64,000 nucleotides of DNA from Paenibacillus tepidiphilus (GCF_008635795.1 NZ_VWRQ01000005.1:124001-188000); one strand, 5' to 3'. Counted from the stretch's first letter, positions 16,740 through 25,220 are shown. Program-made: numbers and translations. Notes: a model not told the origin generated them from the letters alone.

Positions 16740-16783
16740 GGCAAACAAGCCGTCCGGGGCGTTCTCCCGGCGGCTTGTTTGCC
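16740..16783. terminator. Bidirectional terminator between the SLH gene and the ABC operon
   Basis: GGCAAACAAGCCG and CGGCTTGTTTGCC form a long inverted repeat with an inner CGGG/CCGG stem, between two convergent genes. Confidence 0.8.
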
Positions 16784-16791
16784 TTGCCCTA

Positions 16792-17547
16792 TTATTGGTG
16801 TTCCTCGCCGCGGAGCCGGCTCAGGAACTGCACCGCCCGCGGATGGGCCGCATGTCCGAGCACCCGGTCCGGCGGCCCCTGCTCCAGGATGATTCCGCCG
16901 TCCATGAGCACGAGATGGTCCGCCACATCGGCGGCAAAGGCCATCTCATGGGTGACCACCACCATCGTCATTCCCTCGAAGGCCAGCTGCCGGATAACCT
17001 TCAGCACGTCGCCCACAAGTTCGGGATCAAGCGCCGAGGTCGGCTCGTCGAAGAGCAGCACCTCCGGTGCGGTCGCCATGGCGCGGGCAATGGCGACGCG
17101 CTGCTGCTGGCCGCCGGAGAGCTGATGCGGGTAGGCATCCGCTTTATCGGCGAGGCCCACTTTGCCGAGCAACTCTCGGGCCTGGGACGCCGCTTCCGCT
17201 CTGCTGCGTCTCTGCACCGTCACCGGCCCCTCCATGATATTCTGCAGTACAGTCATGTGGGGAAACAGGTTGAAGGACTGGAACACCATGCCGGTCTTCA
17301 GGCGAAGTGCGCGCACCGCTTTGGGCGCAAGCCCGCTGCCCTCCTTGAACTCCAGACGCTGGCCCGCAATCTCCAGGCTGCCCCTGTCCGGAGTCTCCAG
17401 CAGATTCAAGCAGCGCAGCAGCGTGGTTTTGCCGGAGCCCGAAGGTCCGATAATTACCAGCACCTTGCCCTGGGCGAGGGAAAGACTGATGCCTTTGAGC
17501 ACCTCCAGCGGACCAAAGGCTTTATGCAAATCACGGACTTCAATCAC
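16792..17547 (-). CDS. Polar amino acid ABC transporter ATPase
   Basis: Energising subunit of the importer encoded at 16792-19093. It shows Walker A GPSGSGKTTLLRCLNLLE, Q-loop VFQSFNLFPHMTVLQNI, signature LSGGQQQRVAIARAM, Walker B LLFDEPTSALDPELVGDV and switch His VVTHEMAFA, the standard GlnQ/HisP/TcyC pattern. 251 residues. It is the third gene of the operon, after the binding protein and permease. The substrate is judged from the binding protein. Confidence 0.92.
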   Translation of the reverse strand: MIEVRDLHKAFGPLEVLKGISLSLAQGKVLVIIGPSGSGKTTLLRCLNLLETPDRGSLEIAGQRLEFKEGSGLAPKAVRALRLKTGMVFQSFNLFPHMTVLQNIMEGPVTVQRRSRAEAASQARELLGKVGLADKADAYPHQLSGGQQQRVAIARAMATAPEVLLFDEPTSALDPELVGDVLKVIRQLAFEGMTMVVVTHEMAFAADVADHLVLMDGGIILEQGPPDRVLGHAAHPRAVQFLSRLRGEEHQ

Positions 17548-17558
17548 AGGTCACCCTC

Positions 17559-18230
17559 CTAGATGGCCGAATAACGTTCAAACCGCCGCTCCAGCACATG
17601 TTGCAGCACCGACAGCACCGAGCAGAACAGCAGGTAGACAGCAGCGGCTTCACTGTAGAGCAGCAAAGGCTCGTAAGTAACAGCGGTAATCTGCTGGGCG
17701 GTGCGGAACATTTCCACATAGGTGATTCCGGCCGCGAGTGAGGTATCCTTGATCAGGCTGATGAAGGAATTGCTCAGCGGCGGCACGCTGACTCGTACGG
17801 CCTGGGGCAATACGATCCGCCTTAGTACCTGGGACCGGTTCATTCCGATGGAATAGCCGGCCTCCCATTGTCCCTTGTGGATGGAGAGGATGGCCGCCCG
17901 TACAATCTCCGACGAATAGGCGCCGACGCTTAGAGTGAAGCCGATAAGCGCGGCGATGAACGGATCAAGCACCACACCGGCGGCAGGCAGCCCATAAAAA
18001 ATGATGAACAGCTGTACCAGCAGCGGTGTTCCGCGGATGACCCAGACATAGAACCGGGCAATCTGCCGGGGAACCGTCCAGGACGATATCCGGATCAGGG
18101 CGGTGGCGACCGCCAGCAGCAGGCCCAGAGCAAAGGAAAGCAGGGCCAGCGGCAAGGTATAACGAAGCCCGGCCTCCAGCAAGGGCGGCAGCGAGTCCTG
18201 AAGTATTTGCAGTTTGCGCTCATCCATCAC
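17559..18230 (-). CDS. Polar amino acid ABC transporter permease
   Basis: Inner-membrane subunit of the HisM/GlnP/TcyB type. About five hydrophobic segments are seen, along with the family stretch WVIRGTPLLVQLFIIFYGLP, then GAYSSEIVRAAILSIHKGQWEAGYSIGM, the EAA loop that contacts the ATPase, and LPQAVRVSVPPLSN. 223 residues, typical length. It lies between the binding protein and ATPase genes and would form a homodimer, since only one permease is encoded. Confidence 0.92.
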   Translation of the reverse strand: MMDERKLQILQDSLPPLLEAGLRYTLPLALLSFALGLLLAVATALIRISSWTVPRQIARFYVWVIRGTPLLVQLFIIFYGLPAAGVVLDPFIAALIGFTLSVGAYSSEIVRAAILSIHKGQWEAGYSIGMNRSQVLRRIVLPQAVRVSVPPLSNSFISLIKDTSLAAGITYVEMFRTAQQITAVTYEPLLLYSEAAAVYLLFCSVLSVLQHVLERRFERYSAI

Positions 18231-18250
18231 ACTGACATCCTTTGCACCGC

Positions 18251-19093
18251 TTATTTGGAGACATCGGCTCCGAAATATTTCTCGGAGATTTGCAGATAGG
18301 TTCCGTCGTCCTTCATCGCCGCCAGCGCTTCATTCACCGCCTGCACCAGATCGTCACTCCCTTTCGGGAATACCCCTGCGCTGCGGGAGCCTCCCTCTTC
18401 CTCATCCACCTGCTTGATTTTCACATCCGGCTTTTGCTTTTTCAGATCCAGATAAGACAGCCCGTCGTTCACCGTTGCATCGATTCTGCCCGAGACCAGC
18501 AGGTCAATGGCCTGATTGAAGCCTTCTACACTGACGATCTCTGCGCCGTTCTCGCGGGCGATTGCCGACAGGTTGCTGGTCAGCGACTGGCCTGCCTTCT
18601 TGCCCTTCAGATCGGCGAAGCTCCTGATGTCCTCATTGTCTTCGGCGACGATCAGCACCGCTTTGGAAACGATATACGGGTCGGAGAAATCGTATTTCGC
18701 CTGGCGTTCTTCAGTGACCGACACTTCGTTAAAAATCGTATCAAATCTTCCGGCATCCATACCCGCGAATAATCCGTCCCACTGCGCCTCCACGAATTCC
18801 GCTTCCACGCCCAGCCGTTTGGCAACCTCCGCGGCAACCTCCACATCGAAGCCGGTCAGCTTGCCGTCCGCATCATGATAGGTGAACGGGGCGTACGTCC
18901 CCTCCGTTCCGATCCGCAGCTTACCGGCTGTCTTGACGGCGGCAAGGCTTCCGGACGCTTCCTGATTGCCTGTATCGGGTGCTGCGGTGCTTCCGGCGTT
19001 GCTGCCGTTATTGCTGCCGTTATTGCTGCCGCCGCAGCCGGGAAGTACAAGAAGAACAAGCAGCAGCAGGGTTAGCAAAAATTTGTTGTTCAT
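18251..19093 (-). CDS. Amino acid (possibly cystine) ABC transporter binding lipoprotein
   Basis: Lipidated solute receptor: signal LLLVLLVLPGC with the lipid Cys at about residue 20, followed by an Asn/Gly/Ser linker. The mature part has the SBP_bac_3 pattern LRIGTEGTYAPFTYHDADGK, LTGFDVEVAAEVAKRLG, AQWDGLFAGMDAGRFD and FSDPYIVSK. The GTEGTYAPF and WDGLFAGLD-like blocks recall cystine receptors (TcyA/TcyK, FliY), which makes cystine the best guess; other polar amino acids remain possible. First gene of the operon; its transcript seems to start with a long, structured leader. Confidence 0.9.
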   Translation of the reverse strand: MNNKFLLTLLLLVLLVLPGCGGSNNGSNNGSNAGSTAAPDTGNQEASGSLAAVKTAGKLRIGTEGTYAPFTYHDADGKLTGFDVEVAAEVAKRLGVEAEFVEAQWDGLFAGMDAGRFDTIFNEVSVTEERQAKYDFSDPYIVSKAVLIVAEDNEDIRSFADLKGKKAGQSLTSNLSAIARENGAEIVSVEGFNQAIDLLVSGRIDATVNDGLSYLDLKKQKPDVKIKQVDEEEGGSRSAGVFPKGSDDLVQAVNEALAAMKDDGTYLQISEKYFGADVSK

Positions 19094-19130
19094 GCCATTG
19101 GGCTCCTTCCATTTCGGATATGGTTATGAC

Positions 19131-19234
19131 AGCCGGCGCAAGGCTTGCCGATCCTGTCCAATGCTTGTCCGTTAGCTTGCCCCAATTTGCCGTTTCTGCC
19201 TCAATAATGTTTGCAAAGGCGGTAAGCGCCGGCT
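19131..19234 (-). ncRNA. Candidate structured 5' leader of the amino acid ABC operon
   Basis: On the minus strand AGCCGGCGC (19234-19226) can pair exactly with GCGCCGGCT (19139-19131), closing an 86-base interior that has its own GCCT/AGGC hairpin and three GCTTGYC repeats read on the plus strand. It ends about 40 bases before the start codon. I do not recognise a known riboswitch class (not S-box, T-box, glycine or lysine as far as I can see). Confidence 0.35.
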
Positions 19235-19244
19235 CTCCTCTCTC

Positions 19245-19287
19245 TTTACAAGACTGAAAAATATGGTATATTAATTAGCAATTGCAA
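19245..19287. promoter_or_regulatory. Overlapping divergent promoters of the thi and amino acid ABC operons
   Basis: Plus strand: TTTACA 19245-19250, 16 bases, TATATT 19267-19272, before the TPP riboswitch. Minus strand: TTGCAA 19287-19282, 16 bases, CATATT 19265-19260, towards the binding lipoprotein. The two -10 boxes abut, so the promoters should exclude one another. Confidence 0.5.
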
Positions 19288-19307
19288 ACTTGAATAGCCT
19301 GTTATTT

Positions 19308-19392
19308 CACTAGGGGAGTCGGCCGACTGAGACGAAGCTTGAGCTTCGGACCCTTGGAACCTGATCTGGATCATACCAGCGGAGGGAAGTGG
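19308..19392 (+). ncRNA. TPP riboswitch (THI element)
   Basis: The conserved thi-box is clear: GGGGAGTC...GACTGAGA, a variable hairpin, then ACCCTTGGAACCTGATCTGG and ATACCAGCGGAGGGAAGTG. It binds thiamine pyrophosphate and is followed by a terminator at 19443-19480, so TPP should switch off the downstream transport and salvage genes. Confidence 0.95.
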
Positions 19393-19442
19393 AGCAGACG
19401 TTTTGGCATCATGCTTATCGCTATGCAGCCCTGAACGTTCAG

Positions 19443-19480
19443 AACCCATTCGTTTCCTCCGGAAATGGATGGGTTTTTTC
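19443..19480 (+). terminator. Riboswitch expression-platform terminator
   Basis: AACCCATTCGTTTCC pairs with GGAAATGGATGGGTT and runs into six T, 50 bases after the TPP aptamer and 80 bases before the first gene. Confidence 0.85.
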
Positions 19481-19558
19481 GCGTCTTGCAGGTAACAGGC
19501 GTGGCCCCGGGAAGCCCGGTTATCCATGAAATACATAAGGAGGTGCAGCCTCATAGCT

Positions 19559-20317
19559 ATGTTGTCTATTGCCGGACTGTCCTATTCGTACGAACCCGGC
19601 GCGAGGCCTGTCTTTGCGGACCTCTCCCTGTCTGTCCGCGGCGGAGAATTCATTGCTGTCGTCGGCCCCAGCGGCTGCGGCAAGAGCACGCTGTTCAGGA
19701 TTATTGCCGGCCTTCTGGAGCAGGCCGGCGGCGAGGTCTCGATATACGGCGAGCCCCCCGGAGGAGCCGGTTCCCGGCTGGGCCGGGTCGGCTACATGCC
19801 GCAGCAGGACCTGCTGCTGCCCTGGCGGACGGTGCTGGATAATTGCCTGCTGCCGTGGGAGCTCCGCAAGGATCGCAGCAAAGCCCAGGCTGCGGCGCAA
19901 ATCCGCGAGCTGCTGGCACGCTTTGGCCTCTCCGGCACGGAGCAGTCCTATCCCCGCCAGCTCTCCGGCGGCATGCGCCAGCGCATTGCCCTGCTGCGCA
20001 CCTTGGCTGCCGGAAGACCATTGCTGCTGCTGGATGAGCCCTTTGGGGCGCTCGATGCCCTCACCAAGCGGGAGCTGCACCGCTGGCTGCTGGAGCTGTG
20101 GGGGGGTCTCGACAAGACGGCCCTGCTCATCACCCATGATCTGGAGGAGGCGCTACTGCTCAGCGACAGAATCTACATCATGTCCGGCGGGACCCTGCGG
20201 GAGCATATCGTTCCCTGGCCGCATCCGCGTACGGCCGATCTCAGCTATCAGCCGGAATTCGCGGCGCAGCGCCGGGAATTGGAGAGGCTTCTGCATGAAG
20301 ATTTCAGCCTGGTTTAA
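19559..20317 (+). CDS. thiZ: Thiamine-precursor ABC transporter ATPase, ThiZ-like
   Basis: ATPase of a nitrate/taurine/ThiZ-type importer. Walker A GPSGCGKSTLFRIIAGLL, signature LSGGMRQRIALLRTL, Walker B LLLLDEPFGALDALTK and switch His LITHDLEEALLL are intact. The ATG at 19559 is used although AAGGAGG lies 15 bases upstream; an earlier ATG at 19526 precedes that site and is unlikely. The TPP riboswitch, the downstream permease and the NMT1/THI5-like receptor indicate uptake of a pyrimidine precursor of thiamine. The end overlaps the permease gene by 23 bases. Confidence 0.85.
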   Translation: MLSIAGLSYSYEPGARPVFADLSLSVRGGEFIAVVGPSGCGKSTLFRIIAGLLEQAGGEVSIYGEPPGGAGSRLGRVGYMPQQDLLLPWRTVLDNCLLPWELRKDRSKAQAAAQIRELLARFGLSGTEQSYPRQLSGGMRQRIALLRTLAAGRPLLLLDEPFGALDALTKRELHRWLLELWGGLDKTALLITHDLEEALLLSDRIYIMSGGTLREHIVPWPHPRTADLSYQPEFAAQRRELERLLHEDFSLV

Positions 20318-21074
20318 GGCCCGGATGCGCAGCTACGGGCCGTTCGTTCTGCTGCTTCTGCTGCTCCTGGCCGGCTGGGAAACGGCCGCCCGGATCGGAG
20401 GCGTTCCGGGGTATATACTGCCGGCTCCCTCTGCGGTCTGGGCAGCTCTCCGGGAGCATGCGCCGCTGCTGCTGGGTACGCATCTGCCCGCGACGCTGAC
20501 CGAAGCGCTGCTGGGCTTCGCGCTGGCAGCGGTGAGCGGGACCTTGCTCGGCGCCGGGATGCATATGTTCCGGCCGCTGGAAAAGGCCCTCTATCCGCTG
20601 CTGATCGTCAGCCAGACGATTCCGATGATCGCGCTCTCGCCGGTCTTCATTCTGTGGTTCGGCTACTCGCTGTGGAGCAAGCTGGCGGTCGTCCTGCTGA
20701 CCTCCTTCTTTCCGGTTGTGGTGGGGACCTTCGACGGTCTGCGCTCCGGCGGGGATATGTACCGGGAGCTGTTGCTTACGCTCGGCGCCGGCCGCCGCCA
20801 GCTTCTGCTCAAGACACAAATCCCCATGGCGCTGCCCGCCTATTTCTCCGGGCTCAAGCTCTGCATTGTCTACTGCGTGGTCGGGGCGACGATCGGGGAA
20901 TGGCTCGGCGGCGGCAAAGGGCTCGGCTATTACAGCCGGCGGATGGCCGGCAATCTGCAGAGCGCAGAGATGTTCGCTGCCATTCTGCTGCTGGCCTTGC
21001 TGGGCATGGGCTTGTTTCTGATCATTGCTTTAACAGAAAGACTCATTCTGAAGAAAAGAGGATTGCTCTCATGA
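20295..21074 (+). CDS. thiX: Thiamine-precursor ABC transporter permease, ThiX-like
   Basis: Membrane subunit with about six hydrophobic segments. The family pattern includes the N-terminal GWETAARIGGVPGYILPAPS, LYPLLIVSQTIPMIALSPVFI and the ATPase-contacting DMYRELLLTLGAGRRQLLLK. The ATG at 20295, after GGAGAGG inside the upstream gene, gives a 259-residue protein; the frame is open much further upstream, but that part is only the shadow of the ATPase gene. ATGA overlap with the next gene suggests coupling. Confidence 0.87.
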   Translation: MKISAWFKARMRSYGPFVLLLLLLLAGWETAARIGGVPGYILPAPSAVWAALREHAPLLLGTHLPATLTEALLGFALAAVSGTLLGAGMHMFRPLEKALYPLLIVSQTIPMIALSPVFILWFGYSLWSKLAVVLLTSFFPVVVGTFDGLRSGGDMYRELLLTLGAGRRQLLLKTQIPMALPAYFSGLKLCIVYCVVGATIGEWLGGGKGLGYYSRRMAGNLQSAEMFAAILLLALLGMGLFLIIALTERLILKKRGLLS

Positions 21075-22117
21075 AATCAACGATTATGGATTACCGCAGA
21101 AGGACCGGCCGCCGGATTCCGCTGCTGTGTCTGGCGCTGCTGCTGTTAGTGGCGGGCGGCTGCGCGAAAGATACTGATTCGGCTGCGGAGCCTGTTTCCG
21201 GCAGCCAGGCGGAGACTGACCGCCGTCCGCTGACCGTGATGCTCGACTGGTATCCCAATGCTGTGCATTCCTTTCTCTATGCTGCCGTCGAAGAGGGATA
21301 TTTCGCCGACGAGGGGCTCGACGTCACGATCCAGATGCCGGCGGACAGCAATGATGCGCTGAAGCTGGTCGCCGCCGGCAAGGCCGATCTCGCGCTCAGC
21401 TACCAGCCGCAGGTGCTGATGGCCCGCGGGGAGGGAATCCCCGTCACCTCCATCGCGGCACTTGTTCGCCATCCGCTCAACCACCTGCTGGTCCCGCAGA
21501 GCAGCGGGATCACCCGGCCGGGTGAGCTGGCCGGCCGCTCTGCCGGCTTCTCCTCCATCCCCTTGTATGAGGCCATGCTGAAGGCCATGGTCCAATACGA
21601 CGGAGGAGATCCCGATTCACTGGACATGATCGATGTCGGCTGGGATCTGATCCCGGCCATCACCACTAAGCGCGTGGACGGCATTATCGGCGGCTTCATC
21701 AACCATGAAGCGCTGCTGCTGGCCAAAGAAGGCGTACCCGTGACCTCCTTCGACCCTACGGACTACGGGGTGCCGGATTATTATGAGCTGGTGCTGGTCG
21801 CCGGCGAGTCCGGACTTCAGGAGTCGCAGGAGGAGTTCAGCGCCTTCCTGCGCGCGGCGCGCAAAGGCCAGCAATACGTGGCGGAGCACCCGCAGGACGC
21901 ACTGGAGCTGCTGCTGGCACAGCAGGACGAGACCGCGCCGCTGGAGCGCGACATTGAAGCGCGCAGCCTGGAGCTGCTGCTGCCCCTGATGGACGCGGGC
22001 GACCAGCCCTTCGGCTACCAGGATGCAGCGGTATGGCAGGAAGTCGCCGAATGGCTGAAGCAGGGCGGCCTGCTGGAGAACGAAGTGGCCAGCGGGGACG
22101 CTTTTGTGAATTTGTAG
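21071..22117 (+). CDS. thiY: Thiamine-precursor binding lipoprotein, ThiY-like (NMT1/THI5)
   Basis: Extracytoplasmic receptor. The signal LALLLLVAGGC gives a lipobox Cys near residue 30. The NMT1/THI5-like fold starts LTVMLDWYPNAVHSFLYAAV, with ADLALSYQPQVLMARGEG and DGIIGGFINHEALLL, as in ThiY receptors for formylaminopyrimidine or HMP. 348 residues from the ATG at 21071; the frame upstream is a shadow of the permease. Uptake of this pyrimidine would feed ThiD and ThiE encoded downstream. No tenA, needed for formylaminopyrimidine processing, lies in the window. Confidence 0.85.
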   Translation: MKSTIMDYRRRTGRRIPLLCLALLLLVAGGCAKDTDSAAEPVSGSQAETDRRPLTVMLDWYPNAVHSFLYAAVEEGYFADEGLDVTIQMPADSNDALKLVAAGKADLALSYQPQVLMARGEGIPVTSIAALVRHPLNHLLVPQSSGITRPGELAGRSAGFSSIPLYEAMLKAMVQYDGGDPDSLDMIDVGWDLIPAITTKRVDGIIGGFINHEALLLAKEGVPVTSFDPTDYGVPDYYELVLVAGESGLQESQEEFSAFLRAARKGQQYVAEHPQDALELLLAQQDETAPLERDIEARSLELLLPLMDAGDQPFGYQDAAVWQEVAEWLKQGGLLENEVASGDAFVNL

Positions 22118-22224
22118 GATTCGGGATGCGCGGGCGCGGGAGATGTGGGATACGTGCGAGACACACGGTTACATATGCAGACGCGCTGACTAATTTCAAC
22201 TTTATATAACCGGGAGGAATTGAT

Positions 22225-23025
22225 ATGTCATTTATTCAAAAGCTGCGTGAAGAAAAACCGCTTGTACACAATATCACCAACATCGTGGTGGCGAATTTTA
22301 CAGCCAACGGTCTGCTGGCGCTGGGAGCATCTCCCTTTATGGCTGACGCCCGTGAAGAGATGGAGGATGTCGCAGCCATAGCCGGTGCCGTCGTATTGAA
22401 TATCGGCACGCTGAATGATGCGGCAATTGAGTCCATGCTGCTGGCCGGGCGAAGCGCGATCCACCATAAGGTGCCGCTGGTGCTCGACCCTGTAGGTGCA
22501 GGCGCGACTCCTTATCGCAGCGATGTTACGTATCAGCTGGTGCATGCCCTGCAGCTCACTGCACTGCGCGGCAACGTCGCGGAAGTGGCCAATGTCGCCG
22601 GAGAGCGCTGGGCCAGCAAAGGCGTTGACGCCGGTGCCGGCGACGGCGATGTGATCGCCCTCGCCCGGAAGGCGGCGCTTAAGCTTGGCTGCGTCGTTAT
22701 TGTTACCGGCAAGGAAGATGTCATCACGGACGGAACCACCGTATATGTGGTGAGCGGCGGCCACCCGCTGCTCACTCAGGTCACCGGAACTGGCTGCCTG
22801 CTGAGCGCAGTAGTCGGCGCTTTCCTGGCAGTCAGCGGCGGCGCCTGGATGGAAGCCGCCGCCGAAGCACTGGCATTCTACTCCGTGGCCGCCGAACTGG
22901 CTGCCGAGAAGACAGCCCGGCTCGGTCCCGGCAGCTTCCAGATAGAGTTCCTTAACCAATTGGCTGCGCTGACTCCGGAAATGTATAGTGCAAGAGCGCA
23001 AATCCGTCTTGTCGCAAGTGAGTAA
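22225..23025 (+). CDS. thiM: Hydroxyethylthiazole kinase
   Basis: Phosphorylates 4-methyl-5-(2-hydroxyethyl)thiazole for thiamine salvage. It is recognised by [23 protein letters not shown] at the start, [15 protein letters not shown], the phosphate loop [12 protein letters not shown] and [19 protein letters not shown] with the ribokinase-like anion hole and Cys. 266 residues, normal. GGGAGGAATT precedes the ATG. Fourth gene of the riboswitch operon. Confidence 0.95.
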   Translation: MSFIQKLREEKPLVHNITNIVVANFTANGLLALGASPFMADAREEMEDVAAIAGAVVLNIGTLNDAAIESMLLAGRSAIHHKVPLVLDPVGAGATPYRSDVTYQLVHALQLTALRGNVAEVANVAGERWASKGVDAGAGDGDVIALARKAALKLGCVVIVTGKEDVITDGTTVYVVSGGHPLLTQVTGTGCLLSAVVGAFLAVSGGAWMEAAAEALAFYSVAAELAAEKTARLGPGSFQIEFLNQLAALTPEMYSARAQIRLVASE

Positions 23026-23069
23026 CATCGCTTGGAAACATCACCCACGATGACAAAGGAGCATACCGT

Positions 23070-23900
23070 ATGACCAAAATATATAAAGCCTTGACCATCG
23101 CCGGCTCTGACAGCGGCGGCGGCGCGGGGATTCAGGCGGATCTGAAAACCTTTCAGGAGCTGGATGTCTATGGAATGTCCGCGCTGACGGCGGTAACCGC
23201 CCAGAATACGCTTGGCGTTCAGGGGGTATATCCGCTGTCAGCCGAAGCGCTGACGGCCCAGCTGGACTCGGTTGGAGCCGACTTGTCTCCTGATGCAGTG
23301 AAGACCGGCATGCTGTTCAGCGGCGAGCTGGTACGGATAGCGGCTGAAAAAGTCCGCGAATACGCCTGGAACCGGCTGGTGGTCGACCCGGTTATGGTCG
23401 CCAAGGGCGGCTCAGCCCTGCTGCGGGAGGAGGCCGTTCAGGCGCTGATTCAAGAGCTGCTGCCGCTCTGCTGTGTGGTCACGCCAAATCTGCCTGAGGC
23501 GGAAATACTGACCGGCATGCGCATTTCCAGCATGGCGGAACGGGAAGCAGCCTCACGGCTGATTCACAGCATGGGTCCCCGTTATGTGGTGCTGAAAGGC
23601 GGTCATGCTAATGACGGAGACGACGGCGCCGTGCTAGATCTCCTGTTCGACGGTGAGCAATTCATCCCGTTTGAGAGTCAGCGCATCGCTACCCGGCACA
23701 CGCATGGTACGGGCTGCACCTTCTCCGCGGCCATGACCGCCGAGCTGGCAAAAGGGCGCCCGGTACAAGAGGCCGTCCGGACAGCCAAGGCGTTCATCCA
23801 GGCGGCAATCGAAGATACGCTGGGCATCGGTGCCGGGGCCGGCCCGACAAATCATGGCGCCTACCGCAAGCGCAACAGCACTGGAGGTGTAAGCCTGTGA
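23070..23900 (+). CDS. thiD: Hydroxymethylpyrimidine/phosphomethylpyrimidine kinase
   Basis: Phosphorylates HMP and HMP-P to HMP-PP. Diagnostic blocks are IAGSDSGGGAGIQADLKTFQ, GMSALTAVTAQNT, VDPVMVAKGGSALL, VLKGGHAND and RHTHGTGCTFSAAMTAELAKG. 276 residues. The GTGA overlap with thiE shows tight coupling. Together with ThiM and ThiE it completes salvage from thiazole and pyrimidine; no de novo gene such as thiC or thiG is in the window. Confidence 0.95.
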   Translation: MTKIYKALTIAGSDSGGGAGIQADLKTFQELDVYGMSALTAVTAQNTLGVQGVYPLSAEALTAQLDSVGADLSPDAVKTGMLFSGELVRIAAEKVREYAWNRLVVDPVMVAKGGSALLREEAVQALIQELLPLCCVVTPNLPEAEILTGMRISSMAEREAASRLIHSMGPRYVVLKGGHANDGDDGAVLDLLFDGEQFIPFESQRIATRHTHGTGCTFSAAMTAELAKGRPVQEAVRTAKAFIQAAIEDTLGIGAGAGPTNHGAYRKRNSTGGVSL

Positions 23901-24556
23901 GCCGGATTGATCCTGCTGCTATACGGCACATGCTGCAGCTTTATTTTATTATGGGCAGTGTAAATTGCCCCCGCCTCTCCCCGGCCGATACATTGCGGGA
24001 AGCGATAGCCGGCGGCATTACGCTGTTCCAGTTCCGGGAGAAGGGCAGCGGTGCGCTGCAGGGCTCAGCGGCGCTGGAGCTCGGGCGGCAGCTGCAGGCC
24101 ATCTGCCGGGAACACGCCATTCCCTTTATCGTGAACGATGATATTGGAATGGCGGCAGCCCTGGAAGCCGACGGGGTCCATGTCGGCCAGGAGGATGAGC
24201 CGGCCAGCGCCATCCGGGAACGGCTTGGCTCCGGAGCAATCATCGGCGTCTCGGCCCACAACCTGGAGGAAGCGCGGCAGGCTATTGTGGGCGGGGCCGA
24301 TTATCTGGGCGTCGGGCCCATCTACCCCACCGCCTCCAAAGACGATGCCAGAGCCGTCCAAGGCACGCTGGTGCTGACAGAACTGCGGCGCAGCGGCCTG
24401 GATATTCCGCTGGTCGGCATCGGCGGAATTACCGCCGGAACAGCGCTGCCGGTCATGGAGGCCGGAGCGGACGGGATTTCCGTCATATCAGCCATCGCCG
24501 GGGCAGAAGATATCCGCAGAGCCGCCGCAGATTTCAGGCAAGCGATGCGGCGATAA
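23897..24556 (+). CDS. thiE: Thiamine-phosphate synthase
   Basis: Joins HMP-PP and thiazole phosphate to thiamine phosphate. The TIM-barrel signatures are GGITLFQFREKGSG, PFIVNDDIGMAAALEADGVHVGQED, IIGVSAHNLEEA, DYLGVGPIYPTASKDD and LVGIGGITAG. The GTG start at 23897 overlaps the thiD stop by four bases and has GGAGGTGT upstream. 219 residues, typical. Last gene before a terminator at 24576-24613. Confidence 0.95.
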   Translation: MSRIDPAAIRHMLQLYFIMGSVNCPRLSPADTLREAIAGGITLFQFREKGSGALQGSAALELGRQLQAICREHAIPFIVNDDIGMAAALEADGVHVGQEDEPASAIRERLGSGAIIGVSAHNLEEARQAIVGGADYLGVGPIYPTASKDDARAVQGTLVLTELRRSGLDIPLVGIGGITAGTALPVMEAGADGISVISAIAGAEDIRRAAADFRQAMRR

Positions 24557-24575
24557 CGCAAGCTTGAAGACATAG

Positions 24576-24613
24576 CACGCAGGCAGCTTGTTAAACGGCG
24601 CTGCGTGTTTTTT
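24576..24613 (+). terminator. Terminator of the thiamine salvage operon
   Basis: CACGCAG at 24576-24582 pairs with CTGCGTG at 24601-24607 and is followed by six T. Confidence 0.75.
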
Positions 24614-24713
24614 GCATCCATATAAGCCTTCTAAACTTGCAACCATGCTGCAATCAGCTCATTTTTACTTTTCCACTGCATTTTACTTTTCACAGAAACA
24701 GGCGTATTATTAG

Positions 24714-24743
24714 TTTACATTGTTAACGGTTTACAAGCATAAT
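24714..24743 (+). promoter_or_regulatory. Promoter with palindromic MarR-type operator
   Basis: TTTACA (24714-24719) and CATAAT (24738-24743) are 18 bases apart. The spacer holds TTGTTAACGGTTTACAA (24720-24736), an inverted repeat of form TTGTNAACNGTTNACAA. Autorepression by the MarR protein downstream is likely. Confidence 0.6.
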
Positions 24744-24764
24744 TTTATTGAGAGGCGGTTTACC

Positions 24765-25220
24765 ATGAGTATTCATCAGCAGACTGTGGACATTTATCAT
24801 ACTTATTTCGCCGTCTCGCGGCAGCTGAAGCGTCTTGCCCACCAGAGCGCGGCACAGCTGGGGCTGACTGTTCATCAGATCGGCATCCTGAATGCCGTGC
24901 GGGCACGCCCCGGACAGACGCAGAAGGAAGTGACGGAGCAGCTGGTTTTTGCCAAGAGCCGGGTCAGTCTTCATATAGACGCCCTTGTGGAGAAGGGGCT
25001 GGTCGAGCGCCGCACCTCTGAACAGGACCGCAGAGAAACCCTGCTGTATATTACCGCTGCCGGTGAGGAATGCTGCCTGCAATATAATGCCGAAGCCGCA
25101 GCCTTCAAGGTGCTGGAGGATGCCTTAAGCCAATTTTCGGAAGCGGAAGCTGCCGGCCTGCTGAAGCTGAACCTGCAGCTGCTTGAATTGCTGAAGCAAG
25201 CGGCGAACAATGAAATCTGA
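24765..25220 (+). CDS. MarR-family transcriptional regulator
   Basis: Winged-helix repressor of about 151 residues. The DNA-binding core reads TQKEVTEQLVFAKSRVSLHIDALVEKGLVERRTSEQDRRETLLYIT, with the typical D-R-R wing. The ATG at 24765 follows GAGAGGCGG; an in-frame TTG-type start at 24720 overlaps the promoter. It sits 19 bases ahead of an ABC exporter gene and probably controls both genes in response to a toxic ligand. Ligand unknown. Confidence 0.88.
   Translation: MSIHQQTVDIYHTYFAVSRQLKRLAHQSAAQLGLTVHQIGILNAVRARPGQTQKEVTEQLVFAKSRVSLHIDALVEKGLVERRTSEQDRRETLLYITAAGEECCLQYNAEAAAFKVLEDALSQFSEAEAAGLLKLNLQLLELLKQAANNEI

Noticed and set aside
19569..20294. Long N-terminal extension of the ThiX permease frame (to 501 aa)
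   Set aside because: It overlaps ThiZ in another frame, has no ribosome binding site and Arg/Ser-rich shadow composition; the permease begins at 20295.
20654..21070. Long N-terminal extension of the ThiY frame
   Set aside because: It overlaps the permease in another frame; the lipoprotein signal begins at the ATG at 21071.
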